From Phocoena phocoena (lineage: Eukaryota > Chordata > Mammalia > Artiodactyla > Phocoenidae), in assembly GCF_963924675.1 (NCBI RefSeq), contig NC_089232.1, positions 45,548,522-45,612,521 on the forward strand: a stretch of DNA of 64,000 nt. Reading direction: 5' to 3'. Positions 34,717 through 46,189 of this stretch are shown piece after piece. How positions within the stretch are numbered: the stretch's first letter is position 1; every line of letters begins with the position of its first letter. The notes beneath the pieces are model-generated. The model had not been told where the DNA came from and ran no database searches. It was given only the letters and a program-made list of their open reading frames with translations. Made by a program: the position numbers and the translations under genes.

Positions 34717-35224
34717 TTATGAATATACTTTATGTCTTGTGTTCATGACACACTTCTGTGAAAGTGAAAAGACACTCCTGTAATGGCAGTGTTGAAAAAT
34801 ACATATATATATATAAATAACTTCCACATAATTCACCAACTTGATATTCAGAATGTAATGGAAACTCTACATGACAGACCATCTAACACTATCAACTAAA
34901 CATAACCATTCTTCCTGTTTTGTCTGATGGGGGAAGTCATAGCATTATGTTAGAGGTATACTTTGTATGAGCCTGGGGGAGATTAGTTAGTCATTGAGTT
35001 TTAGTTGTTCACTGGTAATTTAGGAATGAAACTTACACTAAAGTAGTTTTAGCCTAATAAATAAGAACTATTTGGTTGAAGGCCTGATCACTTCATTCTT
35101 ATTTTTAACTGCCACCTAATACAATAGTTTCCTTTTGAAGTAGATCTTGGTAGAGATTGAAACATTTCAATGATATAAATTCAATTTATTGCTTTTCATT
35201 TATAAAACATTTAAAATATAATTC
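34717..35224. other. unassigned sequence with short TA run
   Basis: A (TA)n-like run at 34800-34816; otherwise nothing is recognised. Confidence 0.4.
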
Positions 35225-36152
35225 TAGAGTCCTCCTTAACCCCTAGCATGACCTCTCTCCTGCCAGCTTCCCAACTTCTACATTCTTTCCCAAATTGTTT
35301 CCTCCTTCCTCTACAAATCCCCAATTTTCTACTTTAACCTCACACCTTTCATATCTTTTCCACAAGCCTGTACTTTCAAATGAGGACATTGCCTCATACT
35401 TCTCTGAGAAAACAGAAGCCATCAGAAGCTGCTCATCTTCTGATTCTCAATCTATTATTCTACCTGCACCTGTATAAAATTTTCTCCCCCTTCCCTCCCG
35501 TTTCACTGAAGATCTCCTCCCATCATTTCACTCCTGCTCTGGACCTAATCCCTCTCTCTCCATATCATCATCTCTCCCTTTCTAATGAATTATTTTGATC
35601 CCAAACAAACATGTTACGAGTACCTTTCATCTGTGAAAAAACTTCTTTGACTTGTGTCTTCTTTTTTTTTTTTTGCGGTACTTGGGCCTCTCATCGTTGT
35701 GGCCTCTCCCGTTGCTGAGCACAGGCTCCGGACGCGCAGGCTCAGCGGACATGGCTCATAGGCCTAACCACTCCGTGGCATGTGGGATTTTCCCGGACCG
35801 GGGCACGAACCCACATCCCCTGCATCGGCAGGCGGACTCTCAAACACTGCGCCACCAGGGAAGCCCAACTTGTGTCTTCTTTAAGCTAGCTTTCTTTCTT
35901 TTGCTTCCCCTCACGGAAAACTTTTTGAAATATCTTGTCTCTACATGCTGCTTCCACTCCTTCACCAAAAAGTCACTCTTGAATCCTCCCCCCTCCAGCT
36001 TCCCTGTCCTAGCATGCCTCCGAAATTGTGTGTGTCAAGGTCAAAAATGACCTCTATATTGCCAGCTCCACTGGCCACTTTGGTCCTTATCTTACTGGAG
36101 TCTTCAGCAGCATCTCTCCCTAGAAACATTCTCCCTCTCTTAGCTTCTGTGA
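35225..36152 (+). mobile_element. L2 LINE, ORF2 part, split by SINE
   Basis: Pyrimidine-rich L2 ORF2 in order, for example 'aaatgaggacattgcctcat', 'aaaatgacctctatattgcc' and 'cttagcttctgtgatgcc'. A SINE lies at 35664-35867. The copy continues after an LTR at 36511. Confidence 0.7.
35650..35881 (-). mobile_element. CHR-family SINE (CHR-2-like) with TSD
   Basis: Perfect TSD 'acttgtgtcttctt' at 35650-35663 and 35868-35881. The minus-strand body has the T-rich left end. Confidence 0.95.
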
Positions 36153-36510
36153 TGCCATTCTGTACAGAAAAAAGTTAACATAGCAGCCCTGAGACTGCTA
36201 GCTTTTGAACAGGCTTGCAAGGTTGGCCCTTTGCTAGCAATTCGGAGCTTCATTTTGAGGAGCGTTCCCATTGTTCTCTAAGTGAAAAATGATGGCTCAC
36301 TGTGCCTACACTGTATCAACAATGTGGTTTATGCTGAACACCTGCTTTCCTTCTGGGAATCTGGAGTAGAGGGTGCCTATATGACCAGACCCCAATAAAA
36401 ATCTTGGATACGGACTCTCTAATGGGCTTTCCTGGGCAGAAATATCACACATGGGTTTTTCCTTTTCTCAGGCTCAACTGGTTTCTCTTGCTTTGTCCCA
36501 CTTGGAGCCA
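36153..36510 (+). mobile_element. unclassified solo LTR in L2
   Basis: A roughly 360-bp insert between two L2 pieces that are contiguous in the L2 order. It has a polyadenylation signal in 'agaccccaataaaaatcttg', then a U5-like end with 'ggctcaactggtttctcttg'. The size and signal fit an LTR, but I cannot name it. Confidence 0.5.
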
Positions 36511-37150
36511 CAAGGTTTTACTCTCTTTTCTATCTATGCTATTTTCTAGGTGATCTTATTTGGTCTCTTAACATTAAATATAATATCATGTATATGCTAA
36601 CTACTTCCAAATTTATATCTCCAGCCTAGTTCCTGCCACTAACTCTAGAAACTGATATCCAAAAGCCTGCTTGAATCTTCATATAGGATCTTGGAGGCAA
36701 ACTTAAATGGCCAGCATGGAACTCATGATTGATTTTTCTCAAACCTGGTCCTATCCTCTGTTTTTCCCATCTTAATGAATGACCCTACCATACATGCTAT
36801 TACCAAAGGCAGAAATTTTGGAGTCATCTGTGACTCTTTCCTTTCTCTCACACCACATTCTATCACCAAATCTCATTAGTTCTACCTCCAAAACATTGAT
36901 ATTGCTCAAATCTGACCATTTCTCATTTTCTCTCCCTGATACAAGCCATCATCATCTCTCACTGGACTGCTGAAATAGGCTCCTAATTCATCTCCTTATT
37001 CCCATTTTTATCTGTGAATAATCTGACTCTATTCAGAGAGACATCCTTGGAAAGTTTAAATCAAATGATGTTATTTTCCTAATTAAAAACTTGTCTATTG
37101 ATTTCCACTGCACTTAGAGTAAATCTAAATTCTTGGCCCACTTATTAGAT
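36511..37150 (+). mobile_element. L2 LINE, continuation
   Basis: 'ttttctaggtgatcttattt', 'actacttccaaatttatatc', 'aaccttgg'-type block, 'accatttctcattttctctc' and 'gcacttagagtaaatctaaa' follow L2 order. The copy is broken throughout. Confidence 0.8.
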
Positions 37151-37824
37151 TAGAAGAAAGAGTAGGTGCTCTTGCATTGTGAAAAAGCTTGGCTTGATCA
37201 AGGAACTGAGAGAAGGACAGAGAACCTGGAGCAGAATGAGGGGGGAAGAGGGGATCAAGATATGAGATAAAATATTAAGAGAGGAAGGGGTCTTTTCTTT
37301 CAGGGCCTTGTTTTTGAGTATTTGTTACACAAATCTGTGCTGGTATGTGGAAGCAAAAGTCATATAACACTAAAATGTTCTCTAATGAACTTGATCATTT
37401 ATAAAATGAGTCCCTACTTAAATATTTTCCCATACAAAACACTAATGCTTATTTTCCCCACTCTGTCTTATTCAGTGGCTCTTCAGTTGACATCCTCATT
37501 GGTTTGAACTTTAAGATTATGGTAAACATCCAAAAATATCTACCAAACAAATCCAAATCATATGAATCAAAAAGAATTTAACCACAGATTTTGCAACAGG
37601 TACAAGATTTCATGAAGTTTATGAAAGTGATATTAGAGAATTCTTCAAACCACATACAATGCTGTTGGCAACTGAGGCTCTGTAATCATACCAGTTAACA
37701 GCAGAAGTAGAGAAAATAGAAAAGGAATGTGTTTCCAGAAGGAATCATTTGAATATCAAACAGTTAAGGGAGGTCATTAGGAAAATTGATGAGGCTGTTG
37801 ATGATTTTTGCAAAAATGACTCTC
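37151..37824. other. unassigned intergenic sequence
   Basis: Nothing is recognised. A frame of 61 codons at 37322-37507 has no known domain. Confidence 0.4.
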
Positions 37825-38425
37825 TGCCTATGAAGAGAATGAAGGATAAAAAGGGCCACAGACTGGGAGAAAAGATTTGCAAATCACATATATGGTACAG
37901 GATTTATCCGCAGAATATATAGAGAACTCTCAAAACTCAATAATGAGAAAACAAGGCCCCCAAAAGGGGACAAAATATTTTAATAGATGCTTCACCAAAA
38001 AAGATAATATGGATGCTAAATTAGCACTCAGAAAGATGCTCATCATTATTAGTCATTAGGAAAATGCAAATTGGAAGCACAATGAGACATTATTACATAC
38101 CTACTAGAAAGGCTAAAGTTAAAAAGACTGATCATACACTGTTGGCAAAAATGTAAAATGGCATAACTACATTGGAAAAAAGCTTGCAGTTTTTTAAAAA
38201 GTTATACATATACCTTCCATATGATCTAGCCATTCAACTCCCAGGTATTTACCCCAAAGGAAAGGAAATATATGTCCATACAAAGACTTGTATATTAACA
38301 TTCACAGCAGCTTTATTTGTAATAGCCAGAAACTGGAAATAACTTAAATGTGCATCATCAGATGAATGGATAAGAACATTGCAGTATATTCAAACAATGA
38401 AACACTAATCAGCAGGTGTTTGAGA
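37825..38425 (+). mobile_element. older LINE-1 fragment, ORF2 C-terminal part
   Basis: 'cacagactgggagaaaagat', 'gaaaatgcaaattggaagca' and 'ccaggtatttaccccaaagg' follow L1 ORF2. It is diverged and frameshifted. Confidence 0.8.
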
Positions 38426-38458
38426 GAAAAATAAAATCACACCAAACTTGATGAAGAT

Positions 38459-38575
38459 TGTGTGGTCATTTGACCATCAGCATCATCTGGGAATTTGTTA
38501 GAGTGCAAATTCTCAGGCCCCACTTTACACCTACTGAATCAGAAATTCTGGGGGTGGGAGACCACTGCCTTAGTC
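38459..38575 (-). mobile_element. MER5A, minus strand
   Basis: 'catcagcatcatctgggaat', 'gcaaattctcaggccccact' and 'ctgaatcagaaattctgggg' are MER5A in reverse. Confidence 0.8.
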
Positions 38576-39221
38576 TCATTTGCTAAAAGTATCAGTGAGG
38601 GTTCTTTATTGTCAGTAACCATCTCTGGCTAACTTAAATTGAAGGTAAATTTATTGGAAAGTATCAGGTAACTCACAGACTTGATGAGAAATGATAAGAA
38701 ACATTATCAGACAAGAGGTTAGAATCAAGGGAGTCAGGGTAGCAAAACAGTCTGATTAAGATGCTGCTGCCACCACCAATGTATGCCATATCTTCTATTT
38801 GACACAGTAGTCACTGTAGGAAACCACTGCTCCTGATAACACAGCCACGAATGCCAGAGTGCCTATGCCATAGCTACCACAGATCCAATATCATCCATCA
38901 TCCCCTCATCTTGGCACTACTTGCTCAAGATTCAAAGTACCTAGTGACCAAACCTGGATCACAAGATTGTCAGGGAAGTGATTAGAGGGTGACTCCTTAG
39001 GCTTCTGAAGTTAGAGGTAGGAGCTTACTTCTTACCCAGACCTACACAATGGGGGATTTCCCAAATCTAGCAACTGGGTTCAGATGCTGAGTAGTCAAAG
39101 ACAATTACAGATGCCCACTACTTGAAGTGCTCTGAATAAAGTAAATTCGGTGTATTTTTAGCAGGACCATATGCTAGCAGAATTAGTCAAACGTATTCTT
39201 TGTATTACTAATTATGGACTT
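38576..39221. other. unassigned sequence
   Basis: Possibly an old unclassified repeat at 38590-38960. No gene is recognised. Confidence 0.35.
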
Positions 39222-39608
39222 AAGAACTGTCCATACTTCCCTGGTGGCACAGTGGTTAAGAATCCGCCTGCCAATACAGGTGACACGGGTTTGAGCCCTG
39301 GTCTGGGAAGATCCCACGTGCTGCGGAGCAACTAAGCCCGCGAGGCACAACTACTGAGTCTGCGTGCCACAACTACTGAGCCTGTGCTCTAGAGCCCATG
39401 AGTGACAACTACTGAGCCCAAGTGCCACAACTACTGAAGCCCGCATGCCTAGAGCCCGTGCTCCACAAGAAGAGAAGCCACTGCAATGAGAAGCCTGTGC
39501 ACCGCAACGAAGAGTAGCCCCCGCTCGCCGCAACTAGAGAAAGCCCGTGCGCAGCAACAAAGACCCAACGCAGACAAAAATAAATTAAAAAAAAAAGAAC
39601 TGTCCATA
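39222..39608 (+). mobile_element. CHR-family SINE, long form with expanded internal repeats
   Basis: The body is 39236-39594, with a perfect 14-bp TSD 'aagaactgtccata' at 39222-39235 and 39595-39608. Internal units around 'cacaactactgag' are repeated about four times, making it longer than the copy at 15333. Confidence 0.95.
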
Positions 39609-39789
39609 AAATTTTCTCTTTTTTCTTGAGATATATGTCTTTTCATACAAGTATTGGCTCACAGTGGATCACAAGAGTGGATGGTGCCAGTATGTGCCTT
39701 TCCACAGCACGTCTGAGTAAAGACTATGAAATGAAATGAATGGGTTCTTGGTGGCCTTCAAGTGGTGTTATTTAAAACTGAATTAATTG

Positions 39790-41060
39790 GACATTCATAG
39801 GCAAAAATATTAACTTTGACCTAAATGTCACACCTCACACAAAAGTTAATTCAAAATGGATCATGGACTTAAATGCAAAACATAAAACTATAAAACTTTT
39901 AGAAAAAATATCTTTGTCTCTACGACTAGGCAGAGTTCTTAGATTTGAAACCAGAAGTTTGACCCATGAAAGGAAAAATTGACAAATTGGACCTCATCAA
40001 AATTAAAAACTTTTACTCTGCAAAAGACCCTATTAAGAGGATGAAAAGACAAGCTACAAACAAGGAGAAAATATTTGCAAGCCACATATCTGATGAAGGA
40101 GTAGCAACTGGAATTCATAAAGAATGCTCAAAACTCAACAGTAAAAAACCAAGCAATCCAATTAGAAAGCAGGCAAAAAACATGAGCAGAGATTTCACTA
40201 AAGAAGACATGCAGGTAGCTCATAAGCACATGAGCACATGAAAACATGATTAACAACATTAGCCATAAGGAAAATGCAAACTAAATCCACAATGAGATAT
40301 CATTCACACTAATCAGAATGGTTAAAATAAACAGTAACAACACCAAATGCTGGAAAGGATGCAGAGAAACTGGTTTACTCATATATTGCTGGTGAGAATG
40401 TAATATGGTACAGCCATTCTGGAAAACAGTTGGGTAGTTTTTTAGTTTTAAAACTAAACATGCAACACAGCATGACCTAGCAATTGCACTCCTGGGCATT
40501 TATCCCAGAGAAATTTAAACTTATGTTCACACAAAAACATGTAGATGAAAGTTCATAGCAGCTTTATTTGGAATAAGCAAAAACAACCCAGATGTCCTTC
40601 AACGGTGAATGGCTAAACAAACTATGGTACATCTATACCATGGAATGCTATTCAGCAATAAAAGGGAACAAACTATTGGTACACGTGACAACTTGGATGA
40701 ATCTTTATGGAATTATGGTGAGAGAAAAAAGCCAATCCCACAAAGTTACATCCTGTATGATTCCATTTATATGACCGTCTTGAAATGATAAAATTATATA
40801 AAGAACAGATTAGTAATTTTCCAGGTATTAGGGACATGGGAGGCGTCAGGAAAGTGAATGTGACCATAAAGGGCAACAGGAGGGACCCTTGTGGTGATGG
40901 AAATGTTCTTATCTTGCTTGACTGTATGAATGTAAATGTCCTGATTGTGATATTGGACTACAAATAATACCAATTTTGGGAAACCGGGTAAAGAGTATAA
41001 GGGATCTCTCTGTATTATTTCTACAACTACATGTGAATCTACAATTATCTCAAAATAAAA
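39790..41060 (+). mobile_element. older LINE-1 fragment, ORF2 end plus 3' UTR
   Basis: 'gttaattcaaaatggatcat', 'agacaagctacaaacaagga' and 'gcaattgcactcctgggcat' give L1 ORF2. The 3' UTR ends at 'atctcaaaataaaaag'. The frame 39966-40241 is a broken ORF2 piece. Confidence 0.85.
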
Positions 41061-41207
41061 AGATTAATTTACAGGAATTCCAGGGCAGACCAGTGGTTAG
41101 GACTCAGCGTTCTCACTGCCAGGGGCCAGGGTTCCATCCTTGGTCGGGGAACTAAGATCCTGCAAGCCGCACTGTGCACCAAAAAAAAAAAAAAAGATTA
41201 ATTTACA
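41061..41207 (+). mobile_element. short CHR/tRNA-only SINE with TSD
   Basis: Perfect 13-bp TSD 'agattaatttaca' at 41061-41073 and 41195-41207. It inserted at the A-rich end of the preceding L1. The head is diverged ('gaattccagggcagaccagt'). Confidence 0.93.
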
Positions 41208-41344
41208 AAACAAAGCAACAACTGAAAAAATGAATTAGGTTCTGAGTCCAGAAAGGCAGCCCACTCTCTATGGGTAGGTACGAGCTAACACTACTACCAT
41301 CAACACCACCATACATAGATACATGACTGTTTGTTACCTATTCT

Positions 41345-41995
41345 CTGTCTTGCCTCTTCTCTTGCCATTATCCACACTTTCTGTGCTCCTACCTCATTGT
41401 ACTGAATGCTCCCTGGCCTAACTGGGCCCACTGAAAACTCCACAGCTTTCCACATACTGATGTTTCTGCCTGGGGTATACCTATCCAGTTGACTTCAAGA
41501 CCCTAAGAGCACCCCTTCAGCTCCCCCAAGTATGTGGTTACTGCCTGCAGCACTGTATTTGTATATCTGAAATAGCTTTTAGGATAAACTCCAGAATTCT
41601 TAACCCAGCTTACAAGGCGCTACATGATCTAACTCTGCTTGCCTTCTCAGCCACATCTGCCACTCTTACTTTCTCTCCCTGAGCACACTGGTCTTTTCTG
41701 AGCTTCACAAGCCAAGTTCTTCCCCCACCTCAAGCCTCCATTCATACTGTTTTCCTAGCCAGATCATTTCTATTATCCTTCTCCCCAACTCTTCGTTCAT
41801 CTAATACTACTTCCTCAAAGTAATCTTTCTAGGCCTCCCAGTCTAGGCTAGGTCCCTCTGTTTTATACAATCAGAGCATCCTTTATTCTACTAAAGCATC
41901 TAAGAAAAGTATAATTAAATACCTACAGAATGAGTTGTTTAATGTCTGACTGCCCCATTAGATAGTGAGCTCGATAATGTCATGGACCACACAGA
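41345..41995 (+). mobile_element. L2 LINE fragment, 3' region
   Basis: 'acaaggcgctacatgatcta', 'tgccttctcagccacatctg' and 'ctgactgccccattagatag' follow the L2 3' order. Confidence 0.75.
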
Positions 41996-42102
41996 AATAG
42001 ATCTTCTAGGGAAATATTTTATGTTAAATTTTAAGTTGTTTGTATTTGTAGTATATAAATCCCTTGGTCTCCTGGAACCTATTTCCATTTTATTGACACA
42101 AA

Positions 42103-42103
42103 C

Positions 42104-42139
<36 letters not shown>
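42103..42139. repeat. (CA)n microsatellite
   Basis: About seventeen CA units after an 'acaaacaac' start. The longest CA tract in the window. Confidence 0.97.
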
Positions 42140-42141
<2 letters not shown>

Positions 42142-42424
42142 GCCTTGTGTGAATGGTTTATTTTATGGAAATGGTGGAAAGTAAGGGAAAAAGCCAGGTT
42201 TCATGTTTGGGTTAAAGTGGTACTGCAACAGGGACAACAGAAGCCTTGTAAACAGAACTAGTTTAGCAGAAGGAAAGTTTAGAGCTGGAAGTGACCATAA
42301 AAACATAAGCCCCCATCCTCCAAAATTGACAGAACTACTGGATGAGGCATTGGACTTCTCACAGTCTATGAAAAGAAGTTTAAATTACTTTTTTCTAGAG
42401 ATCTTAAGAGGTAGAAAGACCACA

Positions 42425-42575
42425 GATGACATTTGGTTACAATTTTATCTGTTTACTTGTCTGTCACCCCACTAGACAGTGAACCCCTTAAAGACAAGTA
42501 CCGCGTCATCCATCTTATGATCTCACACTTGGCACTCAGGAGGCACTCAATAAATGTTTGTTGAATTAATGAATA
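42425..42575 (+). mobile_element. L2 LINE 3' terminus
   Basis: 'ctgtcaccccactagacagt', 'cacttggcactcaggaggca' and 'ctcaataaatgtttgttgaa' are the L2 3' end. Confidence 0.85.
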
Positions 42576-43202
42576 TATAATTCACTATGGAGAATTAGGG
42601 ATCTGATATATTATCCCTCTTATGAGTCTGTAAATTTCAAAAGTGATTCTCCTTAGTACAAAGTAAAAGACTGAAAAGCGTAGCATTTCAAGTACCTGAT
42701 AACATGTGAGTGTCTTGCTGGTATTCATATTATTCATACAGACAATTCCATTCTCTGCCTATGAACAAGGCCTGTTCTATTTATACATATAAAAACTGAG
42801 GGTAGGTGGAAACAGTGTACATCCCCTTTGTTCATCAGTTATTATCTCTCCAATGACTCTATTGTTAATTTCTTCAACTACTGTTAAAAAATACATCTCT
42901 TTACTATATTTGATTATGAGGGAAGCTGTGACCTCCTACATTATTCACAGCTTGTCAAAAAGAGTGAGCTTCAGTTGTGTTGAAAAACCCCTTCTGCTTT
43001 TAAATATCAAATAGGTGTTTTACAAATAATAAAAAGTAAATTATTTTTTAATCATCATCAATCATTTTTACAGCTTGATGAATAGACATCATCAATGGCC
43101 ACTTATGTGATATGAGGATTCTAAAAAAGCTCTTAATGATCCATAACCACTCCCTTTTGCTCCTATGATGTCTAATATTTTAGAGTTAGAAGTTTATCCC
43201 TT
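42576..43202. other. unassigned intergenic sequence
   Basis: Nothing is recognised; AT-rich. Confidence 0.4.
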
Positions 43203-44127
43203 AAAGGTCTCCAGTTCCAGTAGCATGGCAGACTGAGTTAATGCAGAAACCCTTTTACACAGGAATGCTACATTAAACATGAAAGCAAGAGATAACCATA
43301 GATGAGCTCACACACAGAAAAGGAATATCTCCTAGAAACAAAGAGGAAAGGAAAGCCAGAGTGATAAGCGTGTTAGTTAATTCTGCATCAGCTTTGTGGT
43401 AGTGTTATTTGATCTGGAAACGGCAAGTAAATTGGGCTTTAATATCTGCTTCAGGATAGAAGTTGAAACCCTGGACCTAAGGGAGTTGGAAGTATTGATA
43501 AAATATTGCATAAAAACACAGCTCTCCATAGGTTGAATTCCCAGGCCTGTAACTTGCATAGGATAGAAATCCAAGTTTACACTAGCTGAAAAATGAACAT
43601 AAATATTGGTTAGTACTATACCTATGATCTTTCTGTGGATCTGGTGCAAGCAAACAAAGACATTGCTCTGGGTCACATGGGATGCCCACAGGGAAAAAAA
43701 AACCATGTGAAGATGATCTCACAATATAAAAAGTTATAAAACACAATGATCCATCATGAACAAAAGTCAACAAGCACATTATTTGAAATAATAGAATATG
43801 ATTGTCTAAAATAAGTATGTCTAAAATGATTAAAGAAGTCATTGGGACCGTAAAGAAAAAAACTCAATGAAAAATAGAATAGGGATATTTGAAAAAAACT
43901 TAGTAGAACTTCCAAACTTAAAAACATAATCATTGGAGGGCTTCCCTGGTGGCGCAGTGGTTGAGAGTCCGCCTGCCGATGCAGGGGACACGGGTTCGTG
44001 CCCCGGTCTGGGGGGATCCCACGTGCCGCGGAGCGGCTGGGTCCGTGAGCCATGGCCGCTGAGCTTGCGCGTCCGGAGCCTGCGCTCCGCAACGGGAGAG
44101 GCCACAACAGTGAGAGGCCCGCGTACC

Positions 44128-44163
<36 letters not shown>

Positions 44164-44600
44164 ATAATCATTGGAATTAGAAGCTCAATGGACAAGTTAA
44201 ACAGCAGATCAATACAAATGAACTAAGAATTCTAAGAATTAGAAATAGATATGGTAAAGTTATCTGGAATGAGGTAGAGAGACAAACACTTGCAAAATAT
44301 CAAGAAATATCTAGACTAGAATGAGAAAGTACAACATATGTCTAATGGGAATTCTACAAGGAGAGAAGAGGAATAAAAAAATTGTGAAAATAGTTGAAAA
44401 TTTTGCATGACTGATGAATGATATGAATCTTCGATTTAAGAAACACAAATCCACTGCAAGATAAATAAAAACAAGCCTACACCTGGCTGCATTGTACTGA
44501 AATGGCAAAATGCCCAAGAAAGGGAAAAAGTGTAAAATAATCACAGAAAAATTCATTCCATTAGCTGTGATTTCCTTCTTATTAAAAATTGAGCTCTAAA
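43203..44600 (+). mobile_element. HAL1/old L1 5' part with ORF1-like sequence, split by SINE
   Basis: 'cagtagcatggcagactgag' resembles an L1/HAL1 5' region. After the SINE the order 'gactagaatgagaaagtaca', 'atatgtctaatgggaattct', 'gaatcttcgatttaagaaac' and 'tgcaagataaataaaaacaa' matches the end of an ORF1-like region. It is non-coding now. Confidence 0.7.
43921..44175 (+). mobile_element. young CHR-family SINE (CHR-2-like) with TSD
   Basis: Perfect 17-bp TSD 'aaaacataatcattgga' at 43921-43937 and 44159-44175. The A tail is about 30 bases without interruption and the body reads as near-consensus. These signs mark the youngest-looking SINE here. The B box is intact ('gggttcgtgcccc'). Confidence 0.97.
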
Positions 44601-44676
44601 TATACTCCAGTTTAATTGGTGAAGTGGATACTATGGCTGGATGAGAAGGGTTTTTGGCTGAAAAATTCAAAACTTA

Positions 44677-45038
44677 AAAATCATATAGGGGGGCTTCCCT
44701 GGTGGCGCAGTGGTTAAGAATCTGCCTGCCAGTGCAGGGGACATGGGTTCGAGCGCTGGTCCAGGAAGGTCCCACATGCCGCGGAGCAACTAAGCCCGTG
44801 CGCCACAACTACTGAGCCTGCACTCTAGAGCCTGCAAGCCACAACTACTGAAGCCTGTATGCCTAAAGCCCATGCTCCTCAACGAGAGAAGCCACCGCAA
44901 TGAGAAGCCCACATACCACAACGAAGAATAGGCCCCTGCCCCGCTCATGGCCAACTAGAGAAAGCCCACGCACAGCAACGAAGACCGAACGCAAACGAAA
45001 ATAAATAAACAAATTTATTTTTTATAAAATCATATAGG
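44677..45038 (+). mobile_element. CHR-family SINE, long form, with TSD
   Basis: The body is 44690-45025. Perfect 13-bp TSD 'aaaatcatatagg' at 44677-44689 and 45026-45038. Tail 'aaaataaataaacaaattta'. Confidence 0.95.
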
Positions 45039-46044
45039 AACTAGGGAAAAAAATTCTCAGATCCAATATTCTTGTGATTTCAATAACTGCAGCACAACAG
45101 GAGTTCAGATATTTGATTATATTAGAGTCATTCTAATATAATTCAAATACTTCCAAATATTATGCTCTGACAAGAGATTCATCTACTTGTCAATATACCT
45201 CCCTGCTCCCCCACCCCACCCTGCCCCCATCCCAAATACATCATATACAGAAGAAACTAAGGCAGAGGAAGGCATGAAACTAACAACCTGTCATTTTTGT
45301 TCACTACTAGTAAGTGGTTTATCAAGTAGTGGGCCAATAAGTATATCAATGACATAAATATTTGATTGATAATTATCTCTGCCAATGCCTCCAGCTTGAG
45401 GAGAAACCTCTCTCTTCAGAACATTTTCCATGAAGGGCTACTGCACTTTCTGGGGCTTCCAAGAAAAGTGATTATAGGCTGTTTCCTAGAGGAGTCATAA
45501 GAAGTCAATGTCTCCCTCAGGGTCTGACTGAAAGCATACTGGGTTGTTATTCTTTGGCAGAGTATCCTGAGCGCTAAGAGATTAAAAAAATGCTTGGGAG
45601 TTGGTCTGAGAAAATTAACCCCAGACTTTGGGTACTGTCTCTAATGATAAGTAGCCTAGGTCTTCCAGAGAAATTTAAGGTCTCCCACCTTTCTCCCCTG
45701 AAGAGGTATGAATAGTGTTTGCTATTAAACTTCATATAGAATAACAGAAAGAGACTTCATCCCTTTTGCTCCAACAATTCTTTTGATTTTTCCAGTTCGG
45801 ACATCCATTCGCAGGGAAACTGAGATCACCTGGAACTGCTTTGAAATCTTAAATCTAAACATTCCTGTTGTTCCATATCCTTTGCTTAGGCTAATCCTTT
45901 CATGTTGTTCTTGTACCTCATCAGGATCTGAGTCCCCTGACCTCTCTACTCTCTATCAGCCCTCTTCTCTCTTCTTAGACTTCAACCAATTTAGATGTTA
46001 ACCATTCTCTTTCAAATACTCTCAACTCCACGATCTCTACTTGT
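45039..46044. other. unassigned sequence, end possibly L2-related
   Basis: No gene is recognised. 45790-46030 is pyrimidine-rich and may be a diverged L2 piece. Confidence 0.35.
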
Positions 46045-46130
46045 TCAATGAGATAATGTAGATAAAGCACAGGCCGAGAGAAGTGCTCAAGAAATGGCAG
46101 CTAAAACCACTACCATCACTACCACTAACA
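46045..46130 (+). mobile_element. MIR SINE, 3' end
   Basis: 'caatgagataatgtagataa' and 'gtgctcaagaaatggcagct' match the MIR 3' end. Confidence 0.65.
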
Positions 46131-46189
46131 TACATAACATTCTCTTGTTTCTTTGTCAGTCTATCATATCAGCCTGTACATCATACAGT

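Noticed and set aside
39236..39594. CRISPR-like array of short repeats
   Set aside because: Repeats are the internal units of a CHR SINE, irregular in spacing and flanked by a TSD; a mammalian genome has no CRISPR.
43938..44158. tRNA gene in the SINE head
   Set aside because: A and B boxes are present but the cloverleaf is degenerate and the unit has an A tail and TSD, so it is a SINE. The same applies to the other CHR copies.
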